Shown piece by piece: positions 9,036 through 17,067 of a stretch of DNA of 64,000 nucleotides. The position numbers and the translations under genes were made by a program. The first letter of the stretch is position 1. Every line of letters begins with the position of its first letter. The notes beneath the pieces were generated by a model. It had not been told where the DNA came from. It made no database searches and saw only the letters and a list, made by a program, of their open reading frames with translations. The stretch spans positions 1,736,001-1,800,000 of the forward strand of contig JAEPQB010000001.1 of NCBI GenBank assembly GCA_017640725.1. Reading direction: 5' to 3'. The stretch is from Kordiimonadaceae bacterium. GTDB lineage: Bacteria; Pseudomonadota; Alphaproteobacteria; Sphingomonadales; Kordiimonadaceae.

Positions 9036-10448
9036 TTAACCGTTCAGCGACTGATGAGTGAGGTCGAGGCTCGTTTTGATCAGGTCGAACATCTCGTCGA
9101 TCTCGTCTTCGGAAATGACCAGAGGCGGTGACAAGAACATGGTGTCGCCTACGGCGCGCATCACAACCCCTGTATTGAAACAGTGTGTGCGGCAGGTTGC
9201 GCCTGCATGGCCTTCGGGGTCAAAGCGCTCTTTAGTACCTTTTTCTTTAACGAGTTCCAAAGCACCCAGCATGCCAATGCCTCGGGTTTGTCCCACCAGC
9301 GGATGGTCAGCAAGCTCGCTGAGGCGTTTTTGGAAATGTTCCGATGTCTTTTTGCCCCGCTCGCCGACCAGGTCCCATTCTTCGAGTAGTTGAATATTTC
9401 GCAGTGCCACGGACGAGCAAACAGGATGGCCTGAGTAGGTAAATCCGTGGGCCATTTCGCTGTCAGCTTCAACTATGGTACTTGCGATTTCTTCGTTTAG
9501 GGCCACCGCTGAAATCGGCACATAGCCGCTCGACATACCTTTGGCCATGGTAATGATGTCAGGCGTATAGCCATATGTTTGGCACCCAAACCAGGACCCG
9601 GTGCGACCAAAACCGCAGATCACTTCATCAGACCAAAGAAGAACATCATATTTCCGGCAAATGGCTTCAATTTTTTGCCAATAGCCTTTGGGTGGGGTCA
9701 TCAAACCACCAGCCCCCATGACAGGCTCGCCAATGAAAGCGGCGACATTCTCGGCTCCCAGCTCCAGGATTTTATCTTCCAAGGCCTGCGCGCATCGACC
9801 AGCGAATTCTTCTTCGCTTTCGCCGTCTTCTCCATATTCGAAATAATGGGGGGTTGGGCCAATGTGATGGATGCCCGGCAGCGGCAAATCGAAAATATCA
9901 TGCATGAACGGCAAGCCCGTCAGGCTGGCGGCACCAATTGTGGTGCCGTGATATGCCTTCTCGCGCGCGATAATTGCTTTCTTCTGAGGTTGGCCCTTCA
10001 GGTTCCAATAATAATTAATGAACTTGATGGTCGTGTCGTTGGCCTCGGACCCTGAGCTCGCGAAGAAAATCTGATTGAGGTCCGCCGGTGTTTTGGAGGC
10101 TACAAGCTCACTAAGAGCCGCCACAGCTGGTGTGGTGGTCTGAAAAAAGGTGTTGTAGTAGCTCAAGGATTTGATGGCATCGCTTGCGATGTCGGCCAGT
10201 TCTTCAACGCCGTAGCCAACCTGCGTGCACCAGAGACCGGCCATGCCGTCAATGATACGGTTGCCGTCACTATCCCACAGATACACCCCTTTGGCTTTGC
10301 TGATCACGCGCGGATTTTGATCCCGCAACTCGTGGTGCACAGTGAAAGGGTGCAAGTGGTGAGCGTTGTCCTGAGCCTGTATCGCATCAGTTGTTGGCGA
10401 CAGGTCATTGCGCAGTGTTTTTGACAGCGTTCCTTGATCGGGGGTCAT
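9036..10448 (-). CDS. spuC: Class III aminotransferase, putrescine--pyruvate type
   Basis: A 470-residue PLP enzyme. The phosphate loop SSGSEANDT is at about 131-139, the PLP-pyridine Asp is in WSDEVICGFGRTG (Asp274) and the Schiff-base lysine is Lys303 in TMAKGMSSGYVP. The N-terminal segment HHLHPFTVHHEL and the overall length match the SpuC/PuuE-like polyamine:pyruvate aminotransferases, which convert putrescine to 4-aminobutanal. It heads the leftward operon with GAGG six bases before the ATG. The 375-base upstream region carries a TGTGATCACA palindrome that also recurs before the PuuC-like dehydrogenase gene, suggesting shared control by the adjacent GntR protein. The exact amine is not proven. 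Confidence 0.85.
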   Translation of the reverse strand: MTPDQGTLSKTLRNDLSPTTDAIQAQDNAHHLHPFTVHHELRDQNPRVISKAKGVYLWDSDGNRIIDGMAGLWCTQVGYGVEELADIASDAIKSLSYYNTFFQTTTPAVAALSELVASKTPADLNQIFFASSGSEANDTTIKFINYYWNLKGQPQKKAIIAREKAYHGTTIGAASLTGLPFMHDIFDLPLPGIHHIGPTPHYFEYGEDGESEEEFAGRCAQALEDKILELGAENVAAFIGEPVMGAGGLMTPPKGYWQKIEAICRKYDVLLWSDEVICGFGRTGSWFGCQTYGYTPDIITMAKGMSSGYVPISAVALNEEIASTIVEADSEMAHGFTYSGHPVCSSVALRNIQLLEEWDLVGERGKKTSEHFQKRLSELADHPLVGQTRGIGMLGALELVKEKGTKERFDPEGHAGATCRTHCFNTGVVMRAVGDTMFLSPPLVISEDEIDEMFDLIKTSLDLTHQSLNG

Positions 10449-10634
10449 TTCATCCTCACACTAAAATCACTCACGACGAGGTGAGCGCAAAAATCTGTTA
10501 ACTTTCGAGATCGCATTCAAACGCAGTTTGTCGATCATCTGTCGAAGATTGCTTGTTGGCAGAACACCAATATCTTGCTCGTAATTTCATTAATACGGAA
10601 GATAATCGATATTAGACCAATTTGCCGGTATTAA

Positions 10635-10644
10635 TGTGATCACA
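10635..10644. promoter_or_regulatory. TGTGATCACA palindrome, GntR-operator candidate
   Basis: A perfect 10-bp palindrome flanked by A/T (AA before, AAA after). It lies about 190 bases upstream of the spuC-like start and 180 bases upstream of gntR. The same word recurs at 11634-11643, and a 9 of 10 match at 11517-11526, both before the PuuC-like gene. The absence of the 6-bp spacer distinguishes it from a CRP site. Confidence 0.6.
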
Positions 10645-10745
10645 AAATTCTGCTCAGGTCAATGGCTGGTGGAGGGTGGCCGTCAAAAGAAACACCTCCT
10701 CATTTAAGCTTGGAGCATTTGAGCTTTTCAAAGGCAATTGGTGTG

Positions 10746-10757
10746 CTATCTAGATAG
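10746..10757. promoter_or_regulatory. Perfect 12-bp palindrome in gntR upstream region
   Basis: CTATCTAGATAG is its own reverse complement and lies 66 bases before the gntR start codon. I did not notice a second copy in the window, so it may be an operator for a different factor or chance. Confidence 0.35.
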
Positions 10758-10823
10758 GCGCCTGTGAAAACCGGTGCAGCTCTTTCCTGGGCACGCACAA
10801 AACTATTATCGGTAGATTCCTAA

Positions 10824-11516
10824 TTGTCTGATCAAGCACCAAACAACCCGAAAGAGCTGGCATCTTATGTTCACGAAACCGTCTACGATCGGTTGAGAGA
10901 GGCCTTGATGGCCGGTGAATTAGCACCAGGTCGGGCGATTTCTGTTAGGCGGCTGGCCGCACAATTTGACGTGAGTGCCATGCCTGCCCGTGAAGCAATC
11001 CGGCGTCTTGTTGCCCTTGGTGCGCTCGAACTAACCGCAACCAGGCGCGTTATGGTTTCCCAAATGACCAAGGAAAAGCTGTCGGAAATAAAAGCCGCGC
11101 GCCTTGCATTAGAGCCACTTTTGGCGACAAAAACCATTGAGCGAATTGGGACAAAAACACGAGAGCGGAACAAACTTGTTCGGCGCCTGCAAGAGTGGGA
11201 TGACAAACTGGATGGGGCCATTCGTGAGGGCGACATAAACGGGTATGCGCGCTACAACCGGCAATTCCATTTTGAACTGTACGGTGCCTCGGGTGCTGCT
11301 GTCATGTTTGGCCTTGTGGAAAGCCTGTGGCTGCAAATTGGCCCCTTCATGCGGCAGGTCGTCGGCCGCCTTGGGACCACAGTGCTGGTTGATGACAAGC
11401 ACAAGGACATTATCGGGGCTTTAAAAGCAGTGGACGCCGAAGCGCTTGCAGCAGCCGTTGCAGCAGACGTTGACCAAGGCATGAACACGATCGATGTCGA
11501 CGACCTCGAATCATAG
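10824..11516 (+). CDS. GntR family transcriptional regulator (FCD-type)
   Basis: 230 residues. The N-terminal winged helix-turn-helix is clear: VYDRLREALMAGELAPGRAISVRRLAAQFDVSAMPAREAIRRLVALGALEL (quoted in parts: VYDRLREALMAGELAPG, RRLAAQFDVS, MPAREAIRRL). The C-terminal helical domain looks FCD-like (about 85-225), which binds a small carboxylate ligand, often with a metal. The start is TTG 10824, just after an in-frame TAA at 10821, because the first downstream ATG would cut into the DNA-binding domain; no strong ribosome site is visible. It sits between the leftward amine operon and the rightward PuuC-like gene, both with TGTGATCACA palindromes, so it is the natural regulator of both. The inducer is unknown. 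Confidence 0.88.
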   Translation: MSDQAPNNPKELASYVHETVYDRLREALMAGELAPGRAISVRRLAAQFDVSAMPAREAIRRLVALGALELTATRRVMVSQMTKEKLSEIKAARLALEPLLATKTIERIGTKTRERNKLVRRLQEWDDKLDGAIREGDINGYARYNRQFHFELYGASGAAVMFGLVESLWLQIGPFMRQVVGRLGTTVLVDDKHKDIIGALKAVDAEALAAAVAADVDQGMNTIDVDDLES

Positions 11517-11528
11517 TTTGATCACAAA
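11517..11528. promoter_or_regulatory. TTTGATCACAAA, variant of the TGTGATCACA site
   Basis: Begins right after the gntR stop codon and matches 9 of 10 positions of the palindrome. With the copy at 11634 it brackets 117 bases upstream of the aldehyde dehydrogenase, a layout compatible with cooperative repression. Confidence 0.45.
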
Positions 11529-11633
11529 ATAATATCCTTTGAGAAAAAAAGCGTCCGCGATCGACGATTGAACGTCTGCGGAACCAGTAAACTCGAATAC
11601 GATCTGCCAGTTTTCGAACATTTTCTTCCAAAA

Positions 11634-11643
11634 TGTGATCACA
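11634..11643. promoter_or_regulatory. TGTGATCACA palindrome upstream of puuC-like gene
   Basis: A perfect copy of the palindrome at 10635, again flanked by runs of A, 77 bases before the start codon of the aldehyde dehydrogenase. This position would suit a repressor site overlapping the promoter. The intergenic region 11517-11719 shows no other gene. Confidence 0.6.
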
Positions 11644-11719
11644 AAAATGAGAATTCGTTGCTTTTTGCCCCAGTGGCTTATAGGTTCCCGCGCAACTGAT
11701 TGGTCGATAAATTTCACTG

Positions 11720-13243
11720 ATGGGTGACGTTATGAATGTGCAAACCGAAATCAACAAACCACAAACCGTAGCCGACGCACGGAAAATTGTGAGCCTCAGA
11801 ACTCAAGCTTTTATTGGCGGAAAGTTCGTTGATAGCCTGTCAGGCAAAACTTTGAGTTCTTCATCTCCGATTGATGGCTCACATCTTGCGAATGTTGCGG
11901 CGTGTGACCACAGAGATGTCGACCGTGCTGTTTCGACAGCAAGGGCCGCTTTCGAGGCCGGTCATTGGCGCAATGCAAGCCCAAATGACAGGCGTAAAAC
12001 CCTGCTGAAGTTTGCTGACACTCTCGAAGCCAATGCGGAAGAATTGGCTTTGCTGGAGACTCTTGATCTGGGTAAGCCGATTGCGAACACAACGTCGGTT
12101 GATATTCCCCTGACCATTGAAACCGTTCGCTATTATGCCGAAGCAATCAATAAGGTGTATGACGAATTGGGGCCGTCACCATCCAACGCGGTCTCCATGA
12201 TTGTTCGCGAACCTGTGGGCGTTGTGGCTGCCGTCACGCCTTGGAATTTTCCACTTCTGATGGCGGCCTGGAAGTTCGCGCCAGCCCTTGCGACGGGCAA
12301 TAGTGTGATCATGAAGCCCGCCGAACAGACCAGCCTGTCGCTGCTGCGTGTTGCAGAGTTAGCGGCGGAAGCCGGCATTCCAGCTGGTGTCTTCAACGTT
12401 CTGCCAGGCGATGGTCCTTCGGCTGGCAAGCCGCTTGCCCTCCATATGGATGTTGATGCCATTGTTTTCACAGGCTCAACAGCCGTTGGTAAGCTCATTA
12501 TGGGGTACGCAGCGCAGTCCAACATGAAAAGGGTAGGGCTGGAGTGCGGCGGAAAAAGCCCACAGATTGTGATGGCCGACTGCGACAACCTGGGCGCGGC
12601 GGCCAATGCCGCCGCCTGGGGCGTATTTTATGACCAGGGTCAGGTGTGTACCGCTGGCACCCGTCTTTTGGTTCAGAAAGACATCAAAGATCGATTCCTC
12701 GAAAAAGTTGCTGGTATTGCCACCGGTTTAAAACCGGGCAACCCCCTTGATCCCAAAACGGAATTTGGCTCGCTGGTAGATGAAACACAATTGAATACAG
12801 TGCTCGGCTACATTGAGAAAGGCTCTGCGGAAGGGGCACACCTGCGTGCTGGCGGCAAGCGAGCCATGACGGAATCAGGCGGCTTTTATGTGCAGCCGAC
12901 ATTGTTTGACGGCGTGACCAATGAAATGACAATTGCCAGAGAGGAGATCTTTGGCCCGGTAATTTCAGCAATTGAGTTCGAAACTTTGGATCAAGCTCTA
13001 TCGATTGCCAACGATTCCATCTATGGCTTGGCAGCGGGCATCTGGACCAGCAATGTAAACACAGCTCATATTGCAGGACGCGCGCTGCGCGCCGGAAACG
13101 TGTGGATCAACTGTTGGGATGGCAGCGACATCACCACACCGTTCGGTGGTTTCAAACAATCTGGCTTTGGCCGCGACAGGTCCTTGCATGCGTTCGACAA
13201 ATACACAGAACTGAAAACCATTTGGTTGCAGCTGTCGAATTAA
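11720..13243 (+). CDS. puuC: NAD-dependent aldehyde dehydrogenase, PuuC-like
   Basis: 507 residues, full length for the ALDH superfamily. Visible motifs are the NAD-binding VTPWNFPLLMAAWKFAPAL, FTGSTAVGK, the general-base glutamate in LECGGKSPQIV, and the catalytic cysteine in GQVCTAGTR. The C-terminus, WDGSDITTPFGGFKQSGFGRD (read in two parts) then SLHAFDKYTELKTIW, is very like gamma-glutamyl-gamma-aminobutyraldehyde dehydrogenase PuuC of the putrescine pathway. It would oxidise an amino- or glutamylamino-aldehyde to the acid in the cytoplasm. The start at ATG 11720 or ATG 11732 cannot be separated by ribosome site. It is followed 40 bases later by the amidotransferase gene and probably shares its transcript. 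Confidence 0.88.
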   Translation: MGDVMNVQTEINKPQTVADARKIVSLRTQAFIGGKFVDSLSGKTLSSSSPIDGSHLANVAACDHRDVDRAVSTARAAFEAGHWRNASPNDRRKTLLKFADTLEANAEELALLETLDLGKPIANTTSVDIPLTIETVRYYAEAINKVYDELGPSPSNAVSMIVREPVGVVAAVTPWNFPLLMAAWKFAPALATGNSVIMKPAEQTSLSLLRVAELAAEAGIPAGVFNVLPGDGPSAGKPLALHMDVDAIVFTGSTAVGKLIMGYAAQSNMKRVGLECGGKSPQIVMADCDNLGAAANAAAWGVFYDQGQVCTAGTRLLVQKDIKDRFLEKVAGIATGLKPGNPLDPKTEFGSLVDETQLNTVLGYIEKGSAEGAHLRAGGKRAMTESGGFYVQPTLFDGVTNEMTIAREEIFGPVISAIEFETLDQALSIANDSIYGLAAGIWTSNVNTAHIAGRALRAGNVWINCWDGSDITTPFGGFKQSGFGRDRSLHAFDKYTELKTIWLQLSN

Positions 13244-13283
13244 TAGTCCTACTGTTCCAGCGAGCGAAGCAGGTGAAAAATCA

Positions 13284-13976
13284 ATGCCAAAAATAGCAGT
13301 TCTACAGTGTGGCGAGGCAATCGAAAGCGCGCGCGGCGAGTTCGGGGACTATGACGACATGTGCAAAGCGATGTTGGGCTTGAAGTCCGCTGAAGCACAG
13401 ACGTTCCGTGTTTTTGACCATCAGCTTCCAACTGTCGCTGACTATGACGTGTTTGTCGTAACGGGCTCGAAGTTTGGTGTTTATGAGCCGCATGACTGGA
13501 TTCCGCCGCTCGAGACTTTGATCCGCGGTATTAAAGATGCTGGCAAAAAAATGGTTGGCGTTTGCTTTGGTCACCAGATTATCGCGCAGGCGCTGGGTGG
13601 ACGTGTCGAAAAAAGCGACAAAGGCCTTGGGGTTGGTCTGATGCAGTATCAAATGCGGCGTAGTAACAAAAGCGCCGAAGAGATTTCTCTCTATGTTTGG
13701 CATCAGGACCAAGTATTGGAAGCGCCCGCAGGTGCTGAAGTCATCGCAAGTTCTGATTTCTGCCCCATTGCCGCGCTAAAGTACGGCGAAGATATTCTGA
13801 CGTTTCAGGCGCACCCAGAGTTCACAGCGGGCTACGAACGCGCGCTTTTGACCGAGCGCAGAGGCGTGACGTTAACTGAAGCGCACGCCGACACGGGTCT
13901 AAAATCTTTGGAAAAGCCTTCAGACTCCGAGCAGATCCAACAAATGCTTACTCGTTTTGCATTTGCAGCCAACTAA
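13284..13976 (+). CDS. Class I glutamine amidotransferase-like gamma-glutamyl hydrolase candidate
   Basis: 230 residues forming one class I amidotransferase domain of the GMP-synthase type. The triad is visible: nucleophile Cys94 in GVCFGHQIIAQALGG, His177 and Glu179 in QAHPEF. There is no synthetase partner domain, so it is probably a stand-alone hydrolase. In gamma-glutamylation pathways a hydrolase removes glutamate from the oxidised gamma-glutamyl product. In E. coli this is PuuD, a peptidase C26 protein of different subtype. Here the role may be filled by this GMP-synthase-like protein, which resembles plant gamma-glutamyl peptidases. It lies between the PuuC-like dehydrogenase and the permease/ligase genes. 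The substrate is inferred. Confidence 0.8.
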   Translation: MPKIAVLQCGEAIESARGEFGDYDDMCKAMLGLKSAEAQTFRVFDHQLPTVADYDVFVVTGSKFGVYEPHDWIPPLETLIRGIKDAGKKMVGVCFGHQIIAQALGGRVEKSDKGLGVGLMQYQMRRSNKSAEEISLYVWHQDQVLEAPAGAEVIASSDFCPIAALKYGEDILTFQAHPEFTAGYERALLTERRGVTLTEAHADTGLKSLEKPSDSEQIQQMLTRFAFAAN

Positions 13977-14011
13977 GTTTCTCATTCTGGCAGGGCTCGG
14001 GTCAAAGAACA

Positions 14012-14035
14012 TGCAAGGATAATTCAGTCCTTGCA
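14012..14035. repeat. 8-bp inverted repeat (hairpin or operator)
   Basis: TGCAAGGA and TCCTTGCA are perfect inverse copies separated by eight bases. They lie in the 252-base gap between the amidotransferase and the permease. No U-run follows, so a terminator is weak; a regulator site for the permease operon is an alternative. Nothing else is seen in 13977-14228. Confidence 0.4.
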
Positions 14036-14228
14036 GGTAAGCTTCCCGCGTGCGGCACCTATCAAACAGGCCGTCCTTGTTCCGTAAAAGAAGAAAGTTG
14101 CTGCATTTCAGGTTTGAATTGCGGCAGGATGTTGTTTCCAGTGGTTTTTGGCCTGGTATTGAACAGAGCGCACTGGACTATGTCTTGAGTGTTGCTTTTC
14201 GATTTTCATTGGGGCGGGGAGGCTCACT

Positions 14229-15701
14229 ATGGCATCAGGGAACCGGTCGGTTACCTATAGCAAGACTGAAGATGGCTATCTTGAGAAGCGTGAGCTGAAA
14301 CGCTACGCCGGCAGCTGGTCGCTGTGGGCGCTTGGTGTCGGCGCAGTCATCTCGGGTGATTTTTTCGGCTGGAATTTTGGCCTGAGTGTTGGCGGCTTTG
14401 GTGGGCTTTTGGTGGCCACCATCATCATTGCCGTTATGTATGTTGGGCTGTGCTACTCGATTGCTGAAATGTCCCCGGCACTGCCCCACACAGGCGGTGC
14501 CTATTCATTTGCCCGCACAGCGATGGGACCCTGGGCGGGATACATTACGGGCCTCGCTGAAAATATGGAATATGTGCTGACACCAGCGGTGATCGTTGTT
14601 GGTATCGGTGGTTACATGGGGGCCATTTTCAACAGCCTTTTTGGCATTGATCTGGCGGCCCCAATTTGGTGGCTGATTTCCTATGCCATCTTTGTAGGTA
14701 TCAACATCATTGGTGTTGAGGTCACGTTCAAATTCACCGTGTTCATCACGTTCCTTGCGCTCGCTATTCTCGCTGTTTTCTGGGTTGGCGCCATTCCCCA
14801 TTTTTCTTGGGAACATGCTTTGAATATCGCGCCTACTGAGGGCAATTCAATCTGGTTCCCGATGGGGCTGTCGGGCATCGCGGCGGCCCTGCCATTCGCG
14901 ATCTGGTTTTATCTGGCCATTGAGCAACTGCCGCTGGCAGCGGAGGAGGCTCATGACCCTGTCCGTGATATGCCAAGGGGGCTTCTCTATGGCATCTTAA
15001 CGCTGATTATTGCTTCGTTTCTGACCCTGTTTCTGAATGCTGGAATTGCACCTGGCGCTGAAGCCGTGGGTCAGTCCGACGAGCCGCTGTTCCTCGCTTT
15101 CCAGACCATCTTCGGCGATGGAATTGGAACATCATTACTGGCGCTGGTTGCCGTCGCTGGACTGATAGCGAGCTTTCATTCCATCATCTATGCCTATGGC
15201 CGCAACATTTATTCGCTTTCGCGCGCAGGCTATTTTCCGAAATGGCTTTCGGTTACTCATTCCACACGCAAAACACCCCATGTCGCGTTAATTGCTGGTG
15301 CGGTACTTGGTTATCTGGTGGCACTCGCAATCCAGTACGGTGAGGCCGTCTTTGGTTCTGTTCCAGTAGGCGCAGTCCTGCTGAATATGGCGGTTTTCGG
15401 TGCGGTAATTGCTTACATTATGCAGATGCTTGCCTTTCTGAAACTACGCGGTATGGACCACATTGATCGACCCTACGTCAGTCCGCTTGGAAATGCAGGC
15501 GCCGTTATTGCTGGGGTGATAGCCCTTGTTACCCTCGTATTTCTCTTCCTGAACGCTGACTACAGGGTCGGGGTGTATGGGTGTGCTATTTGGTTCGCGT
15601 TGGGCCTTGCTTACTTTGCCTTTTATGCCCGCCACAGGATGATTTTGTCGCCTGAAGAAGAATTTGCCATGGACCACAACCAAAATGGGAAGGATGCCTG
15701 A
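14229..15701 (+). CDS. APC-superfamily amine permease, ethanolamine permease family
   Basis: 490 residues with about twelve hydrophobic segments. The N-terminal stretch SWSLWALGVGAVISGDFFGW, followed by NFGLSVGGFGGLLVA, is characteristic of the ethanolamine permease branch of the APC amino acid/polyamine transporters. Further on, CYSIAEMSPALPHTGGAYSFARTAMG is the usual APC segment. It would take up ethanolamine or a related amine by cation symport across the inner membrane. The start at 14229 has GGGAGG eight bases upstream. Its TGA overlaps the ATG of the ligase gene by one base, so uptake and glutamylation are coupled. Substrate assignment rests on family resemblance. Confidence 0.85.
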   Translation: MASGNRSVTYSKTEDGYLEKRELKRYAGSWSLWALGVGAVISGDFFGWNFGLSVGGFGGLLVATIIIAVMYVGLCYSIAEMSPALPHTGGAYSFARTAMGPWAGYITGLAENMEYVLTPAVIVVGIGGYMGAIFNSLFGIDLAAPIWWLISYAIFVGINIIGVEVTFKFTVFITFLALAILAVFWVGAIPHFSWEHALNIAPTEGNSIWFPMGLSGIAAALPFAIWFYLAIEQLPLAAEEAHDPVRDMPRGLLYGILTLIIASFLTLFLNAGIAPGAEAVGQSDEPLFLAFQTIFGDGIGTSLLALVAVAGLIASFHSIIYAYGRNIYSLSRAGYFPKWLSVTHSTRKTPHVALIAGAVLGYLVALAIQYGEAVFGSVPVGAVLLNMAVFGAVIAYIMQMLAFLKLRGMDHIDRPYVSPLGNAGAVIAGVIALVTLVFLFLNADYRVGVYGCAIWFALGLAYFAFYARHRMILSPEEEFAMDHNQNGKDA

Positions 15702-17053
15702 TGCAAACCCATGATGATGTGATTGCTCTGATTGAAAAAGAGGGCCTGGATTATGTCAAAGTTGGCGCTTTCGACATCGATGGTATTTTGCGCGGCAAAT
15801 ATATGGGCCGGGAAAAAGTCGTCTCGGCACTGAAAAAGGGCTTTGGTTTTTGCGATGTGGTGTTGGGCTGGGACAGCAATGACCAGCTCTATGACAATAT
15901 TTCATTCACCGGGTGGCACACAGGCTATCCAGATGCCAGTGTGCGGCTGTTGCCTGAGACTTTTCGCCGTATGCCCTTTGAAGATAACTTACCGCTCATC
16001 TTGGGTGAATTTACTGGCGAAGGTGAAGCAATCTGTCCCCGTGGGCTATTGCGCCGAGTGGTTCAAAAGGCAAGTGACATGGGCTTTGTCCCATTTGCGG
16101 GTTGCGAGTTTGAGTTCTTCTTGTTTGACGAAAACCCCCATAGCGTCCGGGAGAAACACTATCGCGGCATGCAGCCGATCACGCCAGGTTTCTTTGGCTA
16201 TTCTGGATTGCGATCCGGCGTTCACAACGAATTTTACCGGGAGTTGATGGACACTTGCAACGCTATGGATATGGCCTTGGAGGGCTTGCACACTGAAACG
16301 GGCCCGGGCGTTTTGGAGGCCGCGATTAGTGTGGACGGCGCACTTGAGGCAGCTGACAAGGCTGCGCTTTTCAAAACAGTGACCAAAATCCTCGCGCAGC
16401 GGCGCGGATGGATGGCCACTTTCATGGCAAAATGGTCGCCAGACTGGCCGGGTCAAAGCGGTCATATTCACATTTCATTGCAGGACAAAGATGGCTGCAA
16501 TGTTTTTTATGACGACACGTCAAAGCACTCTATGAGCGAGACGATGCGCCAGTTTATCGGTGGCCAGCAAGCACTGATGCCTGAATTGCTGGCGATGGTG
16601 GCGCCGACAGTAAACAGTTACCGGCGATTGATCCCCGGATTTTGGGCACCAACAGAGGCAAGCTGGGGTGTAGAAAACCGGACATGTGCACTGAGGGCAA
16701 TCCCAGGCAGCGCGAGTTCTCAGCGTGTTGAATATCGTGTGTCAGCGGCTGACATTAATCCCTACATCACTGTTGCTGCTGCGCTTGCAAGTGGGCTGTA
16801 TGGCGTCGAACATCAAATCGAACCGGGCGCCGCAGTAACCGGCAATGCGTATGAGCAAAGTTTCCCTGCTGAGCGACAGTTGCCGCGAACCCTGATGGAG
16901 GCAGCGGGACGCCTAAAATCAAGCAAGGCGGCTCGTTCAATGTTTGGTGATGCCTTTGTTGACCATTATTCTGCAACCCGGGAGTGGGAAGAAAGAGAGT
17001 TCAGGAAAGCGATCACCGATTGGGAAATGGATCGTTACTTCGAAATTATCTAG
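15701..17053 (+). CDS. Glutamine-synthetase-like gamma-glutamyl-amine ligase
   Basis: 450 residues of the GlnA fold. Recognisable pieces are the N-terminal beta-grasp segment VKVGAFDIDGILRGKYM, the metal-binding FVPFAGCEFEFFLFD, the LHTETGPGVLEAA glutamates, the SGHIHISL histidine motif, the NSYRRLIPGFWAPTEASWG loop and the RVEYRVSAADINPY region. It is shorter and more divergent than true GlnA and belongs with PuuA/GlnA4/IpuC-type enzymes, which use ATP to join glutamate to an amine such as putrescine, ethanolamine or isopropylamine. The gene overlaps the ethanolamine-family permease by one base and precedes an ALDH and an Fe-ADH, so an amino alcohol is the likely amine. Confidence 0.87.
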   Translation: MQTHDDVIALIEKEGLDYVKVGAFDIDGILRGKYMGREKVVSALKKGFGFCDVVLGWDSNDQLYDNISFTGWHTGYPDASVRLLPETFRRMPFEDNLPLILGEFTGEGEAICPRGLLRRVVQKASDMGFVPFAGCEFEFFLFDENPHSVREKHYRGMQPITPGFFGYSGLRSGVHNEFYRELMDTCNAMDMALEGLHTETGPGVLEAAISVDGALEAADKAALFKTVTKILAQRRGWMATFMAKWSPDWPGQSGHIHISLQDKDGCNVFYDDTSKHSMSETMRQFIGGQQALMPELLAMVAPTVNSYRRLIPGFWAPTEASWGVENRTCALRAIPGSASSQRVEYRVSAADINPYITVAAALASGLYGVEHQIEPGAAVTGNAYEQSFPAERQLPRTLMEAAGRLKSSKAARSMFGDAFVDHYSATREWEEREFRKAITDWEMDRYFEII

Positions 17054-17067
17054 GGGCAGTGCAAACC

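Larger units (their letters stand above)
10449..10823. other. 375-base divergent intergenic region between spuC-like and gntR genes
   Basis: No convincing gene is seen. The region contains the palindrome TGTGATCACA at 10635-10644, the perfect 12-bp palindrome CTATCTAGATAG at 10746-10757, and a loose repeat of TAATACGG (10591) with CCGGTATTA (10625). It must hold the promoters of the leftward amine operon and of the GntR gene. Confidence 0.7.

Noticed and set aside
10635-10644. CRP/FNR-type site reading of TGTGATCACA
   Set aside because: CRP half-sites TGTGA and TCACA need a 6-bp spacer; here they are fused with none, and the copies cluster only around the GntR gene.
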